From: Fragum whitleyi | Lineage: Eukaryota > Mollusca > Bivalvia > Cardiida > Cardiidae | Assembly: GCA_948146395.1 (NCBI GenBank) | Contig: OX411544.1 | Location: 54,017,933 to 54,081,932, forward strand | DNA: 64,000 nucleotides | Direction: 5' to 3' | Shown here: positions 22,990 through 33,117 of the stretch, one piece after another | How the letters are laid out: every line of letters begins with the position of its first letter | How positions within the stretch are numbered: the stretch's first letter is position 1 | Program-made: the position numbers and the translations under genes | The notes under the pieces: model-generated | Told to the model about the DNA's origin: nothing | Seen by the model: the letters and a program-made list of their open reading frames with translations, nothing else | Database searches by the model: none

Positions 22990-23655
22990 CAGGGACAGTA
23001 TATAAATCTAAGTATTCTCTTGAAGGGAGCAATAGAATTAGAAAGTTTAACATCCGGCTCCCAATTGCACCTGTCATCAGGTGGCTCAATAGAGACTAGA
23101 CCGAAGGAAATCCGCGAGAAAGTGTCCAACATTGAAAAATGGACGGACGCTTTTTTGATTTATTCATCAATATATTTGTCGGCACATCCGGATAAAACCC
23201 ACGAATTACTACATTATATGTGGTCAATACGCGAGTGTGCAACTCGGCAGGGTGGATTCGTGTGGCGAGAATATGACGAACAATTCCGCTTGCGACAAGC
23301 TATCAACCCTTCTTCGTGGGCTAAGTTAAATACAGACTTGTGGTGGCGCTGTATCCAGGTTTCATTCAGGGCACCGCCCGCCATCTCCGTTTCTAAACCC
23401 GGGGCGAGGCAAATTTGCTTCTCATTTAATGAGTCTGTCTGTACCTGGCCACAGTGCCGTTTCCGCCATGTCTGTACACATTGCGAACTCCCCCACCCGG
23501 CAGCTCACTGTCCGTCTAAGTCTAGGTCTAACAATGTCGGTTATCAGTCTGGTAACTTTCGCGGTAATGCCCGACAAGCACCACGCGGTCGAGGCACAGG
23601 GCCTTTTAGTAGAACCGGTCATGCCGTCCACAGGAGTCAGCCCGGTAAATTTTAA
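22990..23655 (+). pseudogene. Ngaro gag-like ORF1, C-terminal part
   Basis: The open frame resumes at CQGQYINLSILLKGAIELES. It then has the conserved gag core (ETRPKEI...EKWTDAFLIYSSIYL, HPDKTHELLHYMW). A Cys/His-rich zinc-finger-like segment follows (CFSFNESVCTWPQCRFRHVC then CTHCELPHPAAHC), typical of nucleic-acid binding in DIRS/Ngaro gags. It ends at TAA, 23653-23655. Codon structure is intact, but its N-terminal half is 3.7 kb upstream across an insertion, so no complete gag can be made without removal of that DNA. It overlaps the RT frame in another phase. Confidence 0.75.
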
Positions 23656-25264
23656 TCTTGCCATAGCATATACGCCCATTAATATCGACAATCTTGAAAA
23701 ATATCTTAAAGGTTATGACAGGAAACTAGCGGGTACTCTACTGAAGGGCTTCAAATCGGGTTTTGATTTGCACTACGATGGCCCGAGAGAAGGGCGGACG
23801 TGCAAGAACCTAAAATCAGCTATGTCTCGGCCTGATATCGTTCGGCAAAAGTTAAATAAAGAAATCGAGTCGGGCCGTATGGCAGGCCCTTTTGACCATA
23901 AACCATTTCCTAACCTTATCGTGTCTCCCATCGGGTTAGTTCCAAAAAAGTCAGCAGGTGATTATAGGTTAATACATCATTTGTCTTTTCCCAAGGGAGA
24001 GTCTATTAATGATGGTATAGCTAGGGAACACTGTTCTGTACAATACACCAGCTTTGATGCCGCCATTAACCTTATACAAACCTTAGGTAGGAACTGCAAG
24101 CTGTTCAAAATGGATATTAAGAGCGCATTTAGATTCATGCCAGTGAGCCCTAGGGACTTTGAGCTACTCGGAATCCAATTCGACGGTAAATTTTACGTGG
24201 ATCAGGTGCTTCCGTTCGGGGCTGCAGTGAGTTGCAAGACCTTTGAAACATTTGCGACCTTTTTAGAATTCTGCGTACGATCACGAATGCAGTCGGGCGG
24301 GCTAATCCATTATTTAGACGATTTCCTGGGGGGCGATCGAACAACAGTGAAATGCAACGTGCTAATGTCTCTCTTTCTAGCTTGTATGCAGGATTTAAAC
24401 GTACCTCTGGCAGAAGAAAAAACCGAGGGTCCGTCAGAAATTCTTTGTTTTTTGGGCCTCGAGCTAGACTCCAGCAAAATGGAGGTTCGTATACCGTTTG
24501 CAAAAATCGAGGAAGTAATTGCAAAAATCAGGGAAATTTTGGCAAAAAAGAGGACAACGCTTAAATCCATGCAATCTTTGATTGGTTCTTTAAATTTCTG
24601 TTGTCGCGCTATACCCGCAGGCAGACCATTTTGTCGTCGACTCATCAATTCGATATGCGGTCTGACTAAACCGCACCACCATTTGCATGTAACCAAAGCA
24701 ATGAAACGTGATTTGCAAGTCTGGTTGTCTTTCTTCCAATATCATAATGGTATATCCGTATTCAATGATCGCTTCTGGGTTTCAAACTCGGACGAACAAC
24801 TGTACACTGATAGCGCAGGTAGTAAAGGCTTAGGTTTAGGCATCTATTTTAAAGGGCACTGGTGCGTGGCGAAATGGCCGGAGCTATGGCACATTATGGG
24901 CATAACAAGGGATATCACTACATTGGAACTCTTCCCTATTTTCGTGGCAATTTGCATCTGGGGTGAATCGTTCAGGAATAAGAAAATTAATTTTCACTGC
25001 GACAATCTGGCTGTTGTACAAATAGTCAATACCTATTCCGCGAGATCAGACCGAGTTATGCAGCTAGTCAGACCGCTGGTACTGAAATGTTTAGAGCTTA
25101 ATATAGTGATTCGCGCGAGTCATGTGCCAGGTATCTCAAACAATTTATGTGACGCGCTATCACGGTTTCAGGTTTGCCGATTCAAGGCCATGGCCCCAGA
25201 TGCCGATCCGGATCCGACACCTATTCCCGCCCATCTTTGGACCATATTCAAGGAAGGGCACTGA
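23429..25264 (+). CDS. Ngaro reverse transcriptase / RNase H
   Basis: A 611-residue open frame. Conserved RT sequence begins near residue 70 (about 23640), so the true start is uncertain and the first part overlaps gag in a different frame. RT: PNLIVSPIGLVPKK, the palm Asp in MDIKSAF (D229), PFGAAVS, and the YLDD box (D297, D298). RNase H: YTDSAGS (D461), TLELFPI (E500), HCDNLAV (D525) and a C-terminal Asp in CDALSR (D575). All catalytic acids are present. The product copies element RNA into DNA. It overlaps the recombinase frame by 91 bp, suggesting coupled or frameshifted translation. The order RT-RH-YR with no aspartic protease and no DDE integrase is that of DIRS/Ngaro elements. Confidence 0.92.
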   Translation: MSLSVPGHSAVSAMSVHIANSPTRQLTVRLSLGLTMSVISLVTFAVMPDKHHAVEAQGLLVEPVMPSTGVSPVNFNLAIAYTPINIDNLEKYLKGYDRKLAGTLLKGFKSGFDLHYDGPREGRTCKNLKSAMSRPDIVRQKLNKEIESGRMAGPFDHKPFPNLIVSPIGLVPKKSAGDYRLIHHLSFPKGESINDGIAREHCSVQYTSFDAAINLIQTLGRNCKLFKMDIKSAFRFMPVSPRDFELLGIQFDGKFYVDQVLPFGAAVSCKTFETFATFLEFCVRSRMQSGGLIHYLDDFLGGDRTTVKCNVLMSLFLACMQDLNVPLAEEKTEGPSEILCFLGLELDSSKMEVRIPFAKIEEVIAKIREILAKKRTTLKSMQSLIGSLNFCCRAIPAGRPFCRRLINSICGLTKPHHHLHVTKAMKRDLQVWLSFFQYHNGISVFNDRFWVSNSDEQLYTDSAGSKGLGLGIYFKGHWCVAKWPELWHIMGITRDITTLELFPIFVAICIWGESFRNKKINFHCDNLAVVQIVNTYSARSDRVMQLVRPLVLKCLELNIVIRASHVPGISNNLCDALSRFQVCRFKAMAPDADPDPTPIPAHLWTIFKEGH

Positions 25265-26136
25265 GACTGGTAACAGAGGGTCTAGCACCAAATTCAAGAA
25301 TCGCATATTACAACGGAATTAGTGCCTTTAATAAATTTAGAGAAGAATACTCTTTACGCGTATGTTGGCCGGCAAAGATTAACAATGTATTCGTATTCGT
25401 CGCTTACTGCTTTGAAAGAGGTTTAGCGACAAGAACAATTAAGACTTATGTATTGGGCATTAATTACATGCACAAGCTGAATGGCTGGCAAGATATGAGC
25501 CAATCTTTCGTGCTAAATAAAATGTTGCAAGGTTGCTCACGTCTAAGAAAATCGATTGACAACAGAGCGTCATTAACGTTACCTATTCTCAAAGCACTTA
25601 TAGGGCAGCTACAGTTCGTTTGCTATAATACATATGAAATGAAGCTATTTACAGCAGTCTATGTCCTTGCATACTTTGGCTTGTTTAGAGTAAGCGAACT
25701 GGTTTTGGTGTCTAAAACGGTGCCTAATAGCCATTTACAGTTATCAGACATTGTTTTTGACAATGAAAATGGGGTATTATCAGTAACTTTGAGAAAATTC
25801 AAGACTAATCAGTCCGCAAAGCCAACCATTTTGCGCATACCGTGCGAGGACTCGAACCTCTGCCCTGTTAAATGTTTGAGGGATTTCCTGCTTATTAGAC
25901 CAGTCCGTGATAATTCCTTATTTTGTCACGCAGATACCACACCCTTGACCCGAGTACAATTCGCTTCCGTCCTAGAGAAGTGCATTTCGCGCACTAAGTT
26001 TAGGGACTTATGTTACAAAACGCACAGTTTTCGCATAGGTAGGGCTACAGATTTAGCTAGGGAAGGGATTCCTGATGAAAACATCATGCAATTAGGTCGT
26101 TGGCAATCGGAATCATACAGATCTTATATTCGTTAA
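25174..26136 (+). CDS. Ngaro tyrosine recombinase (YR)
   Basis: 320 residues in a frame overlapping the end of RT. The N-terminal SAM-like core-binding region (residues about 30-125) is followed by the catalytic domain: R172 in LFRVSEL, a likely Lys near 208, H284 and R287 in THSFRIG, W310 in LGRW, and the nucleophile Tyr at 318 in SYIR. All R-(K)-HxxR-(H/W)-Y residues are therefore present. The enzyme integrates a circular DNA form of the element without target duplication. The frame stops two codons after the Tyr; the hydrolase domain follows in another frame and may be joined by splicing (see Part 2). Confidence 0.9.
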   Translation: MPIQGHGPRCRSGSDTYSRPSLDHIQGRALRLVTEGLAPNSRIAYYNGISAFNKFREEYSLRVCWPAKINNVFVFVAYCFERGLATRTIKTYVLGINYMHKLNGWQDMSQSFVLNKMLQGCSRLRKSIDNRASLTLPILKALIGQLQFVCYNTYEMKLFTAVYVLAYFGLFRVSELVLVSKTVPNSHLQLSDIVFDNENGVLSVTLRKFKTNQSAKPTILRIPCEDSNLCPVKCLRDFLLIRPVRDNSLFCHADTTPLTRVQFASVLEKCISRTKFRDLCYKTHSFRIGRATDLAREGIPDENIMQLGRWQSESYRSYIR

Positions 26137-26182
26137 TGAAGATCTATACCAAAATCAGACTTTTTTCAACTCGTATAATGAT

Positions 26183-26761
26183 ATGTTAAATGTTTTTATT
26201 TTAGAGATCTGGGTTTTGGGCGATTCAATCCCATATTGGGCTGGAGTTCGCGCAGTGGAAACGGGCAAGCCGAACCTCAAACTGGATGCAAGTATTGCAT
26301 GGTGGGGACGACGCGGGATGTCTTGGAGACAATTTCGTAGAGAAATTGAATGCCATGTCCTCCTTCGAGCGGAACCCAAAGTCATTTTGGTGCATCTTGG
26401 TGGAAACGATTTAACGTCGTTATCGTTAACGTCCATCCGCAATATTATCCGGCGCGAGTTCAGTTATCTACGTATGGCAGTTCCTGGAGCAGTAGTTGTG
26501 TGGATAGATATCCTGCAGCGAATCTCCTGGAACTCGGCCGCTTACACGTTCCAAACGATTGAAGACAAGCGAAAGAGAATAAATCGTTACGGGCGATTGC
26601 AGGCGTCTTTGCAAGCTAGGTCGGATGCATTGCGGATGGACATTGACGTTAGTACCCCTGGTTTCTATCACCGGGATGGAGTACATTTGTCGGAGGTTGG
26701 ACTTGAAATGTATCTCATGAGTTTTAAAGACGTAATTTTGAAACATGTCTGTTCTGAGTAA
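26183..26761 (+). CDS. Ngaro SGNH/GDSL hydrolase domain
   Basis: 192 residues from ATG at 26183, though the conserved part begins only at IWVLGDSIPYW (about 26207). SGNH blocks are complete: nucleophile S15 in GDSI, G/N in HLGGNDL (G74, N75), and the D165-H168 pair in DGVHLS. Hydrolases of this kind are known as the 3' domain of many Ngaro elements in animals; their substrate is not established and an esterase activity is inferred from the fold. It lies 46 bp after the YR stop and 234 bp before repeat B1. Confidence 0.88.
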   Translation: MLNVFILEIWVLGDSIPYWAGVRAVETGKPNLKLDASIAWWGRRGMSWRQFRREIECHVLLRAEPKVILVHLGGNDLTSLSLTSIRNIIRREFSYLRMAVPGAVVVWIDILQRISWNSAAYTFQTIEDKRKRINRYGRLQASLQARSDALRMDIDVSTPGFYHRDGVHLSEVGLEMYLMSFKDVILKHVCSE

Positions 26762-26995
26762 TTGTTCATTGTTCTTATTTGAGATTTAAACTAGTTTGAC
26801 CGAAAATAAAAAGCATAGTGTCAAAATAATAAAAAGAAAATAAGTAAATAAATTAATTAAAAAAATAAAAATAAAAAAAAAAAATAATACAAAAAAAAAT
26901 AAAGATCAGCTTGGTCGTACACTTATTTAAGTCCATGGTAAAGTCGCGCATTGTTGTCAGAATTTTGGGGGATAAATTTTGTGAAATTTCTTGTG
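26762..26995. other. Ngaro 3' untranslated stretch, A-rich
   Basis: Includes several AATAAA-like words (e.g. 'gaaaataaaaagc') and an A-rich tract at 26820-26900 before repeat B1. It could supply a polyadenylation signal for the coding transcript. Confidence 0.4.
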
Positions 26996-27260
26996 GCGGA
27001 AAATTCTGCAATTTCTTCAATTCTTAGAAGACGATCGGCGATGTTCGGGTTGCTATAGTCGCGAAAATTTGTTTACTCTAAGCAGTATGGATCGGGTGCT
27101 TAATGCATATCTCCGCCATCCTGTATTCTATTTCCCTACCGCGATCATTACGCCATATCTCAAACATTGTGGAATGTGGATTTAAAGCCCATAGTCAATG
27201 GGCTATATTATATATTTATAAGAAGAACGTTGTGTTGTGTTTTCCCTCTAGTCATAAAAT
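26996..27260 (+). repeat. Ngaro split direct repeat B1
   Basis: 265 bp from 'gcggaaaattctgcaatttc' to 'ctctagtcataaaat', nearly identical to B2 (28639-28903) and directly joined to A2. Confidence 0.92.
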
Positions 27261-27463
27261 AAATCTTATTATTTTCAAAATTGAAAATAGTAAGGATTAT
27301 TTTTGCGGGGAATTGTTTATTGGTATCCAGGGCGACACCCCTCGGGTAAGATCGGTTATGACCGGAGAACTACTTTTTTACGATTGTCGTCTGCTATATA
27401 AACCCGTGCATCGCCGAAATACGTCCTCTTCTAAAGCAAACACTCTACAAATACGGTTCAAAA
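27259..27463 (+). repeat. Ngaro split direct repeat A2
   Basis: 205 bp identical or nearly identical to A1, including its TATA box. It directly abuts B1, as expected for a Ngaro internal junction. Confidence 0.92.
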
Positions 27464-28638
27464 CCCGCCCACCCGCTCCTTTAGAGAGGACTTCGTAGAA
27501 GTATAGTTGTGAATGTGTTGGCTCCTCGATCTTCATATCGTTTCAGGTCTGCAGTTATACCAATCAATATATACTACGGGACTTTTACTGGCCGAAGCTG
27601 AAGCCTGAAAAGACACTATAAATCTGTTATTGTGATATGTGTTATTTTTTTTTTTTTTTTTTGTCGCTGTAGGGACATTGTACATTTCAATTTACCCAGT
27701 GCCAATGGCGCTTTCAGATCCGGGTCCCCGACATCTCTTGCTGTTCAGTAGCTAGTTAAATTTCGGATACGATCTCAAGTAATCATAGTATTCGAGTACA
27801 TGGTGGAAACATAGGTAAACGCGATCGTAATATTTGTAGGCTCAAATTACATTTGTGATGTATGTTTACTCTTGGCGAAACATGCTTATGTTTTAACTAC
27901 GTTCAGTTTGCTCAGTGGCACATATTCTATCGGACAGGGTGACTTTGACGCTTGGCTGCATGCATTATCAAAGGTACATTGCTCTTCCTAGTTATATTGC
28001 AACAGCGGATTGATATAAACGGATCCGAGTAGAGGTGCATAAAATGCAACTTGTATTGTCGAATGCAGCCCGCAGGTCGGTGTTGAGGTGCACAGTAGGT
28101 TGGTTAATACAAAAGAACACCACATGTTTTGTTGATTAAGGTTCATTGTTGTTGTCGGTGCTATGGTTCACCGTGTGTTGTCGGTGCTAAGGTTCACCGT
28201 ATGTTGTCGGTGCTAAGGTTCACCGTGTGTTGTCGGTGCTAAGGTTCACCGTGTGTTGTCGGTGCTAAGGTTCACCGTGTGTTGTCGGCGCTAAGGTTCG
28301 CCGTATGTTGTTTGCCCATTGTAAGTTAGTAAACTGACCATGTATGTTGTTGGTCCAAAAGTTAACTATCGTTGCTGGCGTTGAGATACATAATATTGGT
28401 GTTTGTGGCACACCAGTTTTGGTTTGTTTACATCAAAAGTTGCACCTTTGTGCTCCTGGTTTGTATCTATACATCGTACATATCCTAAGAGTGACTGAAA
28501 TATAAGCGTCTAAAGTCTCCCTGTTCGTGTCGTTCAAATTCAGTTCAAGTTTTATGAAGGAGTTGAGTCCAGAATTAATTCAAATAAAATCTAATATAGG
28601 GTTATCCGTGTGTTACCCGTTAGAATGCGTACCACGGA
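27464..28638. other. Ngaro A2-B2 spacer, no ORF
   Basis: A noncoding 1.17 kb segment with a T19 run near 27646 and a 26 bp tandem array (28150-28306). No protein frame. Confidence 0.6.
28150..28306 (+). repeat. 26 bp tandem repeat, six copies
   Basis: The unit is tgttgtcggtgctaaggttc + accgtg, head to tail, with few substitutions (the last copy has cggcgc/cgccg). Each unit contains the complementary pair CGGTG / CACCG. Confidence 0.85.
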
Positions 28639-28903
28639 GCGGAAAATTCTGCAATTTCTTCAATTCTTAGAAGACGATCGGCGATGTTCGGGTTGCTATA
28701 GTCGCGAAAATTTGTTTACTCTAAGCAGTATGGATCGGGTGCTTAATGCATATCTCCGCCATCCTGTATTCAATTTCCCTACCGCGATCATTACGCCATA
28801 TCTCAAACATTGTGGAATGTGGATTTAAAGCCCATAGTCAATGGGCTATATTATATATTTATAAGAAGAACGTTGTGTTGTGTTTTCCCTCTAGTCATAA
28901 AAT
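28639..28903 (+). repeat. Ngaro split direct repeat B2 (right end)
   Basis: 265 bp matching B1. Homology stops at 'gtcataaaat', marking the right end of the element. Confidence 0.92.
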
Positions 28904-29264
28904 AATTTGGCCGACTTATAGAATGGAGAAAAATGAGTATATCTTTCTACAAGGATTAAATAATAATTCAATTTTACCCATAACCTACATAGATCTACTG
29001 AATTTCAATTTTGTGTCAAACAATTTCTTATTTTCTAGACATTTTAACCCATGGCTCAAGATTTTTATTTCTCATAATTTCAGTATAGAGCATGTTGTGT
29101 AGACAGAGATCAGACTGTATGTCTATGTCTAACCTGTCTACTTCTGATTTGTGTACAGTAATGGACTATGTAGACACTATCATATTGCAGTGATAGCATA
29201 TTGGACTATAATTCAAAATGTCATTGGTTTTATCCCTGACAGTGCCACTCTTACTTTCAGACTA

Positions 29265-29450
29265 TTTATCTTGCAACCAATGGGTGGGTAATCAAAGACC
29301 TATGTAGGATGGAAGCTAGAGGCTAGGCAAGGATGTGACGGTAGTGCTGGTTTCAGAAAAATCAAGAATCTAATGTTAGATGCTCGAGCAGATTTGATTT
29401 AACTGAAAGGTTGTTTATAGAGACACAAAATCCCATTCAAACATACAACA
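29265..29450 (+). repeat. SINE 3' part
   Basis: Starts 'tgcaaccaatgggtgggtaatc' and ends 'aactgaaaggttg...aaaatcccattcaaac', the same body and tail as the SINEs at 31430 and 34005. The tRNA-like head is missing. Confidence 0.55.
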
Positions 29451-29461
29451 AACAGGTTGAT

Positions 29462-29533
29462 GGCTCAGCCTGAAACAGTTGTAACACCCGATATGTTTAT
29501 AGGGAGTTACAACTGTTTCATGCTGAGACATCG
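29462..29533. repeat. Perfect-hairpin repeat (CAGTTGTAACTGCC family), copy 3
   Basis: Arms GGCTCAGCCTGAAACAGTTG and CAACTGTTTCATGCTGAGAC with a few mismatches near the loop. Confidence 0.75.
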
Positions 29534-30011
29534 AGGTTTGTGTATAATCAGAAGTATACTGTAAACAGCAGGAGAAGGGTCTATGTCTGAAATAAGGCAG
29601 ACAGTTTCCACTTCAGCATGCCATTTTGTTCTGAGAGTAAAATATGGTAAAAATCCTTCTCATGCAGCATGGCATTTTTCTCAGACAATTGTCTTTATTC
29701 ACCTCACTGAATGGTAGCTTTAATGGTTTGCAGGTTGTCAGAGCTATCCTCTTGACATAAGGAAAAGGGGCATCTTAGATTATGAAAAAAACAAAACAAA
29801 CAATAGAAGATATTTTTTTTTCAGTGTAAGAGTGATTTATTTCATTGAGTGAATAGCTAAGCAATGTCCTCATGAGTGGTTATGCCATGCAGTTCTGAAA
29901 ATATACAGCTGTTCACAAGATGAAAGATTTTTCAATTTTTACTTGAAAAAACACTTATTTCCTCTCTTCAAAAATGAGAAAAAGGTGTAAAAATTTACAC
30001 TCTAATTTCTC

Positions 30012-30233
30012 CTAACCCTTGTCATGATGAAAAATAAATGGCAAAATTACATTAAAATAAAAGAACTTGAGCCAGAATTTCTATCAAAAACAATTTCTAA
30101 ACTATTCTGACTCAATTAATTAAGAAAATCAGGTGTCATAGACTAAGATCAGACTGCACATATGTGCATGCTGATCTTTGTCTCTCCCTTTTGCCAAAGC
30201 TGTAATATTCTGGGCTCAGCATGACAAGGCTTA
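30012..30233 (+). repeat. MITE, CCCTTGTCATGC family, copy 3
   Basis: Ends are TAACCCTTGTCATGATGAA and TCAGCATGACAAGGCTTA. It directly abuts the Tc1 transposase fragment that follows. Confidence 0.72.
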
Positions 30234-30413
30234 AACTGTGGGACTGTTTATGTCAGAGAGAGCCTCCTGAACAAAATGTGGTTGAGTTAGAAGCAGCGCT
30301 GCACCAGGAGTGGCAGCAAATCCCTCAACACATCATCCAGAGGCTGATTCGTGGCATGCCGAGGAGGGTGCCCGCAGTGATCAATGCTCACGGATCTTAC
30401 ACATGCTACTGAC
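30234..30413 (+). pseudogene. Tc1/mariner transposase, C-terminal fragment
   Basis: About 60 residues: LWDCLCQREPPEQNVVEL, ALHQEWQQIPQHIIQRLIRG, RRVPAVINAHGSYTCY, then stop TGA. This is the characteristic C-terminus of Tc1-like DDE transposases. The DDE core is missing on the 5' side, where a MITE begins, so it is inactive. A Harbinger-like element is inserted directly after the stop codon. Confidence 0.85.
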
Positions 30414-30416
30414 TAA

Positions 30417-32324
30417 AGTGGGGTTCACATGATGTGTTTTTTCACATCTGTCTTTTCAGATCTTCAAAAACACATTGTGTGAACACCTAGATAATGAGCG
30501 TTCTGTTAACAGATCTGCTTTAAAGACGGAATAGAACATGTTCTATTTTGTCTGCTTTTTCATACAGAATTGACCAATCAGAAGCTTTTACGTGGATACT
30601 GAATGAGATGACTTGATAACATCTGTTTATATTTGTCAATTACCTGGACAAACTGTTTACTTTTGGTATCATATGAATAAATCAATCATTTCATTGAAAG
30701 CTCCACGAGCAAAATCCTACTATGAATTGAAAAAGAGTTAACTATTTCAATTATTTTCTATTAAAATTGAACACTCGGGGGTACCCCCCCCCCCCCCCCC
30801 AAAAAAAAAAAAAAAAAAAAAATTCCAAAATGACTTATCTTAGTTTTTTTCAATGGAGAGCAAAACTAATATAACTCCCATACATGCTGACGTTTCTTGT
30901 TCTTTTCACAAACTGATATTCAAAAGAACTTTTATTTTTTTTTTATTATTTAATTGATAGAGCTATATAAAGCCAAAATGTCACCACACACTAGGCAAAG
31001 TAGTAGTGTACCTAGTTTTATATGTTTCATAAATCAATGAAACAACATTTTTTGGATGCTATAATTTGATATTATTAAGTAGTGAAAAATGACGATTCTT
31101 GATATTTTTCTATGGATAGTCTTTTTTCCCTGCAAAAATACCAGCTAGTGGCACTTTTTTCACAGATGTACCGATAGAGATATTCGCCAGATCAATATGG
31201 TACTCACTTTATCATTTTTTCATAGAGGTATGAAAAAATATTTGGTCAGTCGTGATGTGACTTTTTGTTTCACGAACTAAAGAGTTAATCATTGTCAGAT
31301 AACGCATTTCTAGACTTTTCCAATGCATTGTTTTAAGAGGTTAATTAAGAATCGGTATTCTTGCAGTAAAAAGTATAGAAAAACTGTATGCAAACACCTT
31401 TACTTCCTATCACATGATGTTACCTACAGCGACATGGGCCGTCGTAATAGAACAGTTGGAAGTGCGCCATACATGCAAATTGGAAGTCCTGGGTTAGATC
31501 CCTGACGGCGGCACTCATCCTTCCGGCAATTTGTCTCCCACCAACGGTATGACAATGGGTTGAGGAAAGGATGTGATGCCTGTGAATTAGATACCAGAAA
31601 TCCATTGTTAAGTTCACCAGTCACAGCAATATAACTGAAAAATTGTTGAAAGCAGCATAAAACACCATTCAAACCTACGGCGTTACATATCCTGGTTTCA
31701 GAGTAAATACACAAAAAGAATATACAGTAAAAATAAAATTAAAAGCTGAGAGGAAGTCTGAGCTATGCAATCACGGTGCTTGTTCTCAGCTGTAGTTATG
31801 ACATCTAAATAGTTTGACCTCCTTGCTATAACTAGCATATTTACTGTACAGACACAGAATGAGCAATATTTCATTTCGTAATATCTGTATTATTGATAAG
31901 AAGAAAATTTATATGAGGGGAACTTTGAATTTTGAAAAAAAGAAACACTTTTATTTGAACCATTTGAAAGTTTTTATTATCAGTATTATCGTGTTTATCA
32001 TTATTATTATTATCAGTGTTTGTTTGAGAAGTTGCATTTTAATACTCTTTGATGCTGTTTGTTTGTTTGTCTTTTGATAACTAGCATGGTTCTTTTTCTA
32101 TCTTTTTATTTCTTGTTAATTTAAAAGGGCAAAGCGGCTTGGTAAGAAATAGATATCCATCTCCACATTCCAGTAATATAATACAATACTTCACCTCAGA
32201 AATAACTGACCTGGGTCATCCAAAGCAGATATGTAAAACATACCGTCTGAACCCCAAAAACATATATGTTTCAAAACATGTCTAGTTTTTCATATCTGCT
32301 TAAACATGCCGTGTGAACCCTACT
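30417..32324 (+). mobile_element. Harbinger-like non-autonomous element, copy 1
   Basis: 1908 bp with inverted ends AGTGGGGTTCACA...TGTGAACCCTACT and a TAA duplication at 30414-30416 and 32325-32327. Each terminus also holds its own local palindrome (e.g. 'cacatctg...cagat', 'gttcacatgatgtg'). No transposase frame. It contains a C18 tract followed by an A-run near 30781-30822 and an embedded SINE (31430-31685). A second copy lies at 34171-35989. TWA duplications and the element type fit PIF/Harbinger. Confidence 0.82.
31430..31685 (+). repeat. tRNA-derived SINE inside Harbinger copy 1
   Basis: A tRNA-like head with a B-box-like sequence (gggttagatccctga), a middle 'ctcccaccaacggtatgacaat', and tail 'ataactgaaaaattgttgaa...aacaccattcaaac'. 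It occupies the same position as in copy 2. Confidence 0.7.
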
Positions 32325-32327
32325 TAA

Positions 32328-32872
32328 GATATGACTGGAATTAACTGCATTTGTGTTATCTGACTTCTAAAGTAAAACCAAGTTTCGTGTCATAGACAAC
32401 ACCCTTAGTCGGCTTTGACAATAGTTTTTCATGTTTTAAAAAAAGAGGAATATACGTCATTTACATTTCAAGGTACAAAGTCAATAAAATTTATCACCAC
32501 CCATGTATTGTTGTGAAATTGTTGAGTCAACATACCATTTTCAACATTGGAACTCAATATTTACATCTCTGTTATTTTGAATTAATGCAGGCTCCCTGCC
32601 TTCAAAAAACTTCTGTCTAAAAACTGGTGGCGCTTAACTTTTTGTTCTGAGTATAGTTGTGTAATGGTTCTGGAGTAATGAACTTTAACAATGTTTACCA
32701 AGGTTTTCTAATGAAAATCATAAGGAAACCTTGGTTAACACTGCTAAGTTAATTACTTTCAAAATGTTGAGGAACTATTACGGTTCCACTACCTTAATGG
32801 CTTCTGGACTGTCTGAAGTTTAAAGGTAATTTTGGTACAAGCAACAATTTAACCTCTCTTTATTCCAATCTC
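32328..32872. other. No gene recognised
   Basis: AT-rich intronic DNA, possibly 3' flank of the disrupted Tc1 element. No supported feature. Confidence 0.5.
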
Positions 32873-33117
32873 AACCCTTGTCATGCTGAACCCGAAATAT
32901 TCCTGCCTTGGCAGGAGCTATAGACAAACATCAGCCTGCACATATGTGCAGTCTGATGTTAGTCTACCCCACCTGTTTCTAACTTTCAAAACAGAATTGT
33001 CAATAAATTTAGTTTCTCAAATAAAAATTGACCTACAGTTGGTACTTTTCAGTGCTTTTTGTCCTTTGATTTTGATGAAAAATTTTATCCAAAATTTATT
33101 CAGCATGACAAGGGTTA
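32873..33117 (-). repeat. MITE, CCCTTGTCATGC family, copy 4 (complete)
   Basis: 245 bp with perfect ends AACCCTTGTCATGCTGAA and TTCAGCATGACAAGGGTT, and internal CACATATGTG. It is inverted relative to copies 1-3. Confidence 0.82.

Larger units (their letters stand above)
18628..28903 (+). mobile_element. Ngaro-type tyrosine-recombinase retrotransposon with SGNH hydrolase
   Basis: The whole element is 10.28 kb. The order is A1 (18628-18832), gag, RT/RNase H, tyrosine recombinase, SGNH hydrolase, B1 (26996-27260), A2 (27259-27463), a 1.2 kb tail, B2 (28639-28903). Repeats A1=A2 (205 bp) and B1=B2 (265 bp), arranged A1...B1A2...B2, are the split direct repeats that define the Ngaro group of DIRS-like elements. 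Integration is by a tyrosine recombinase, so no target duplication or integrase is expected, and none is seen. Copies of A and B are almost identical, which suggests a young insertion. A 3.7 kb insertion has broken gag, so the native element was about 6.5 kb and this copy is not autonomous. Confidence 0.92.

Noticed and set aside
24150..24696. Minus-strand frames of 124-128 codons opposite the RT
   Set aside because: Antisense shadows of a strongly supported coding frame.
28150..28306. CRISPR-like array
   Set aside because: Units are contiguous 26 bp tandem repeats without spacers, inside a eukaryotic retrotransposon.
31480..31510. Functional tRNA gene (also at 35185-35210)
   Set aside because: Only the B box and part of the head are tRNA-like; no acceptor stem, and a SINE body and tail follow.
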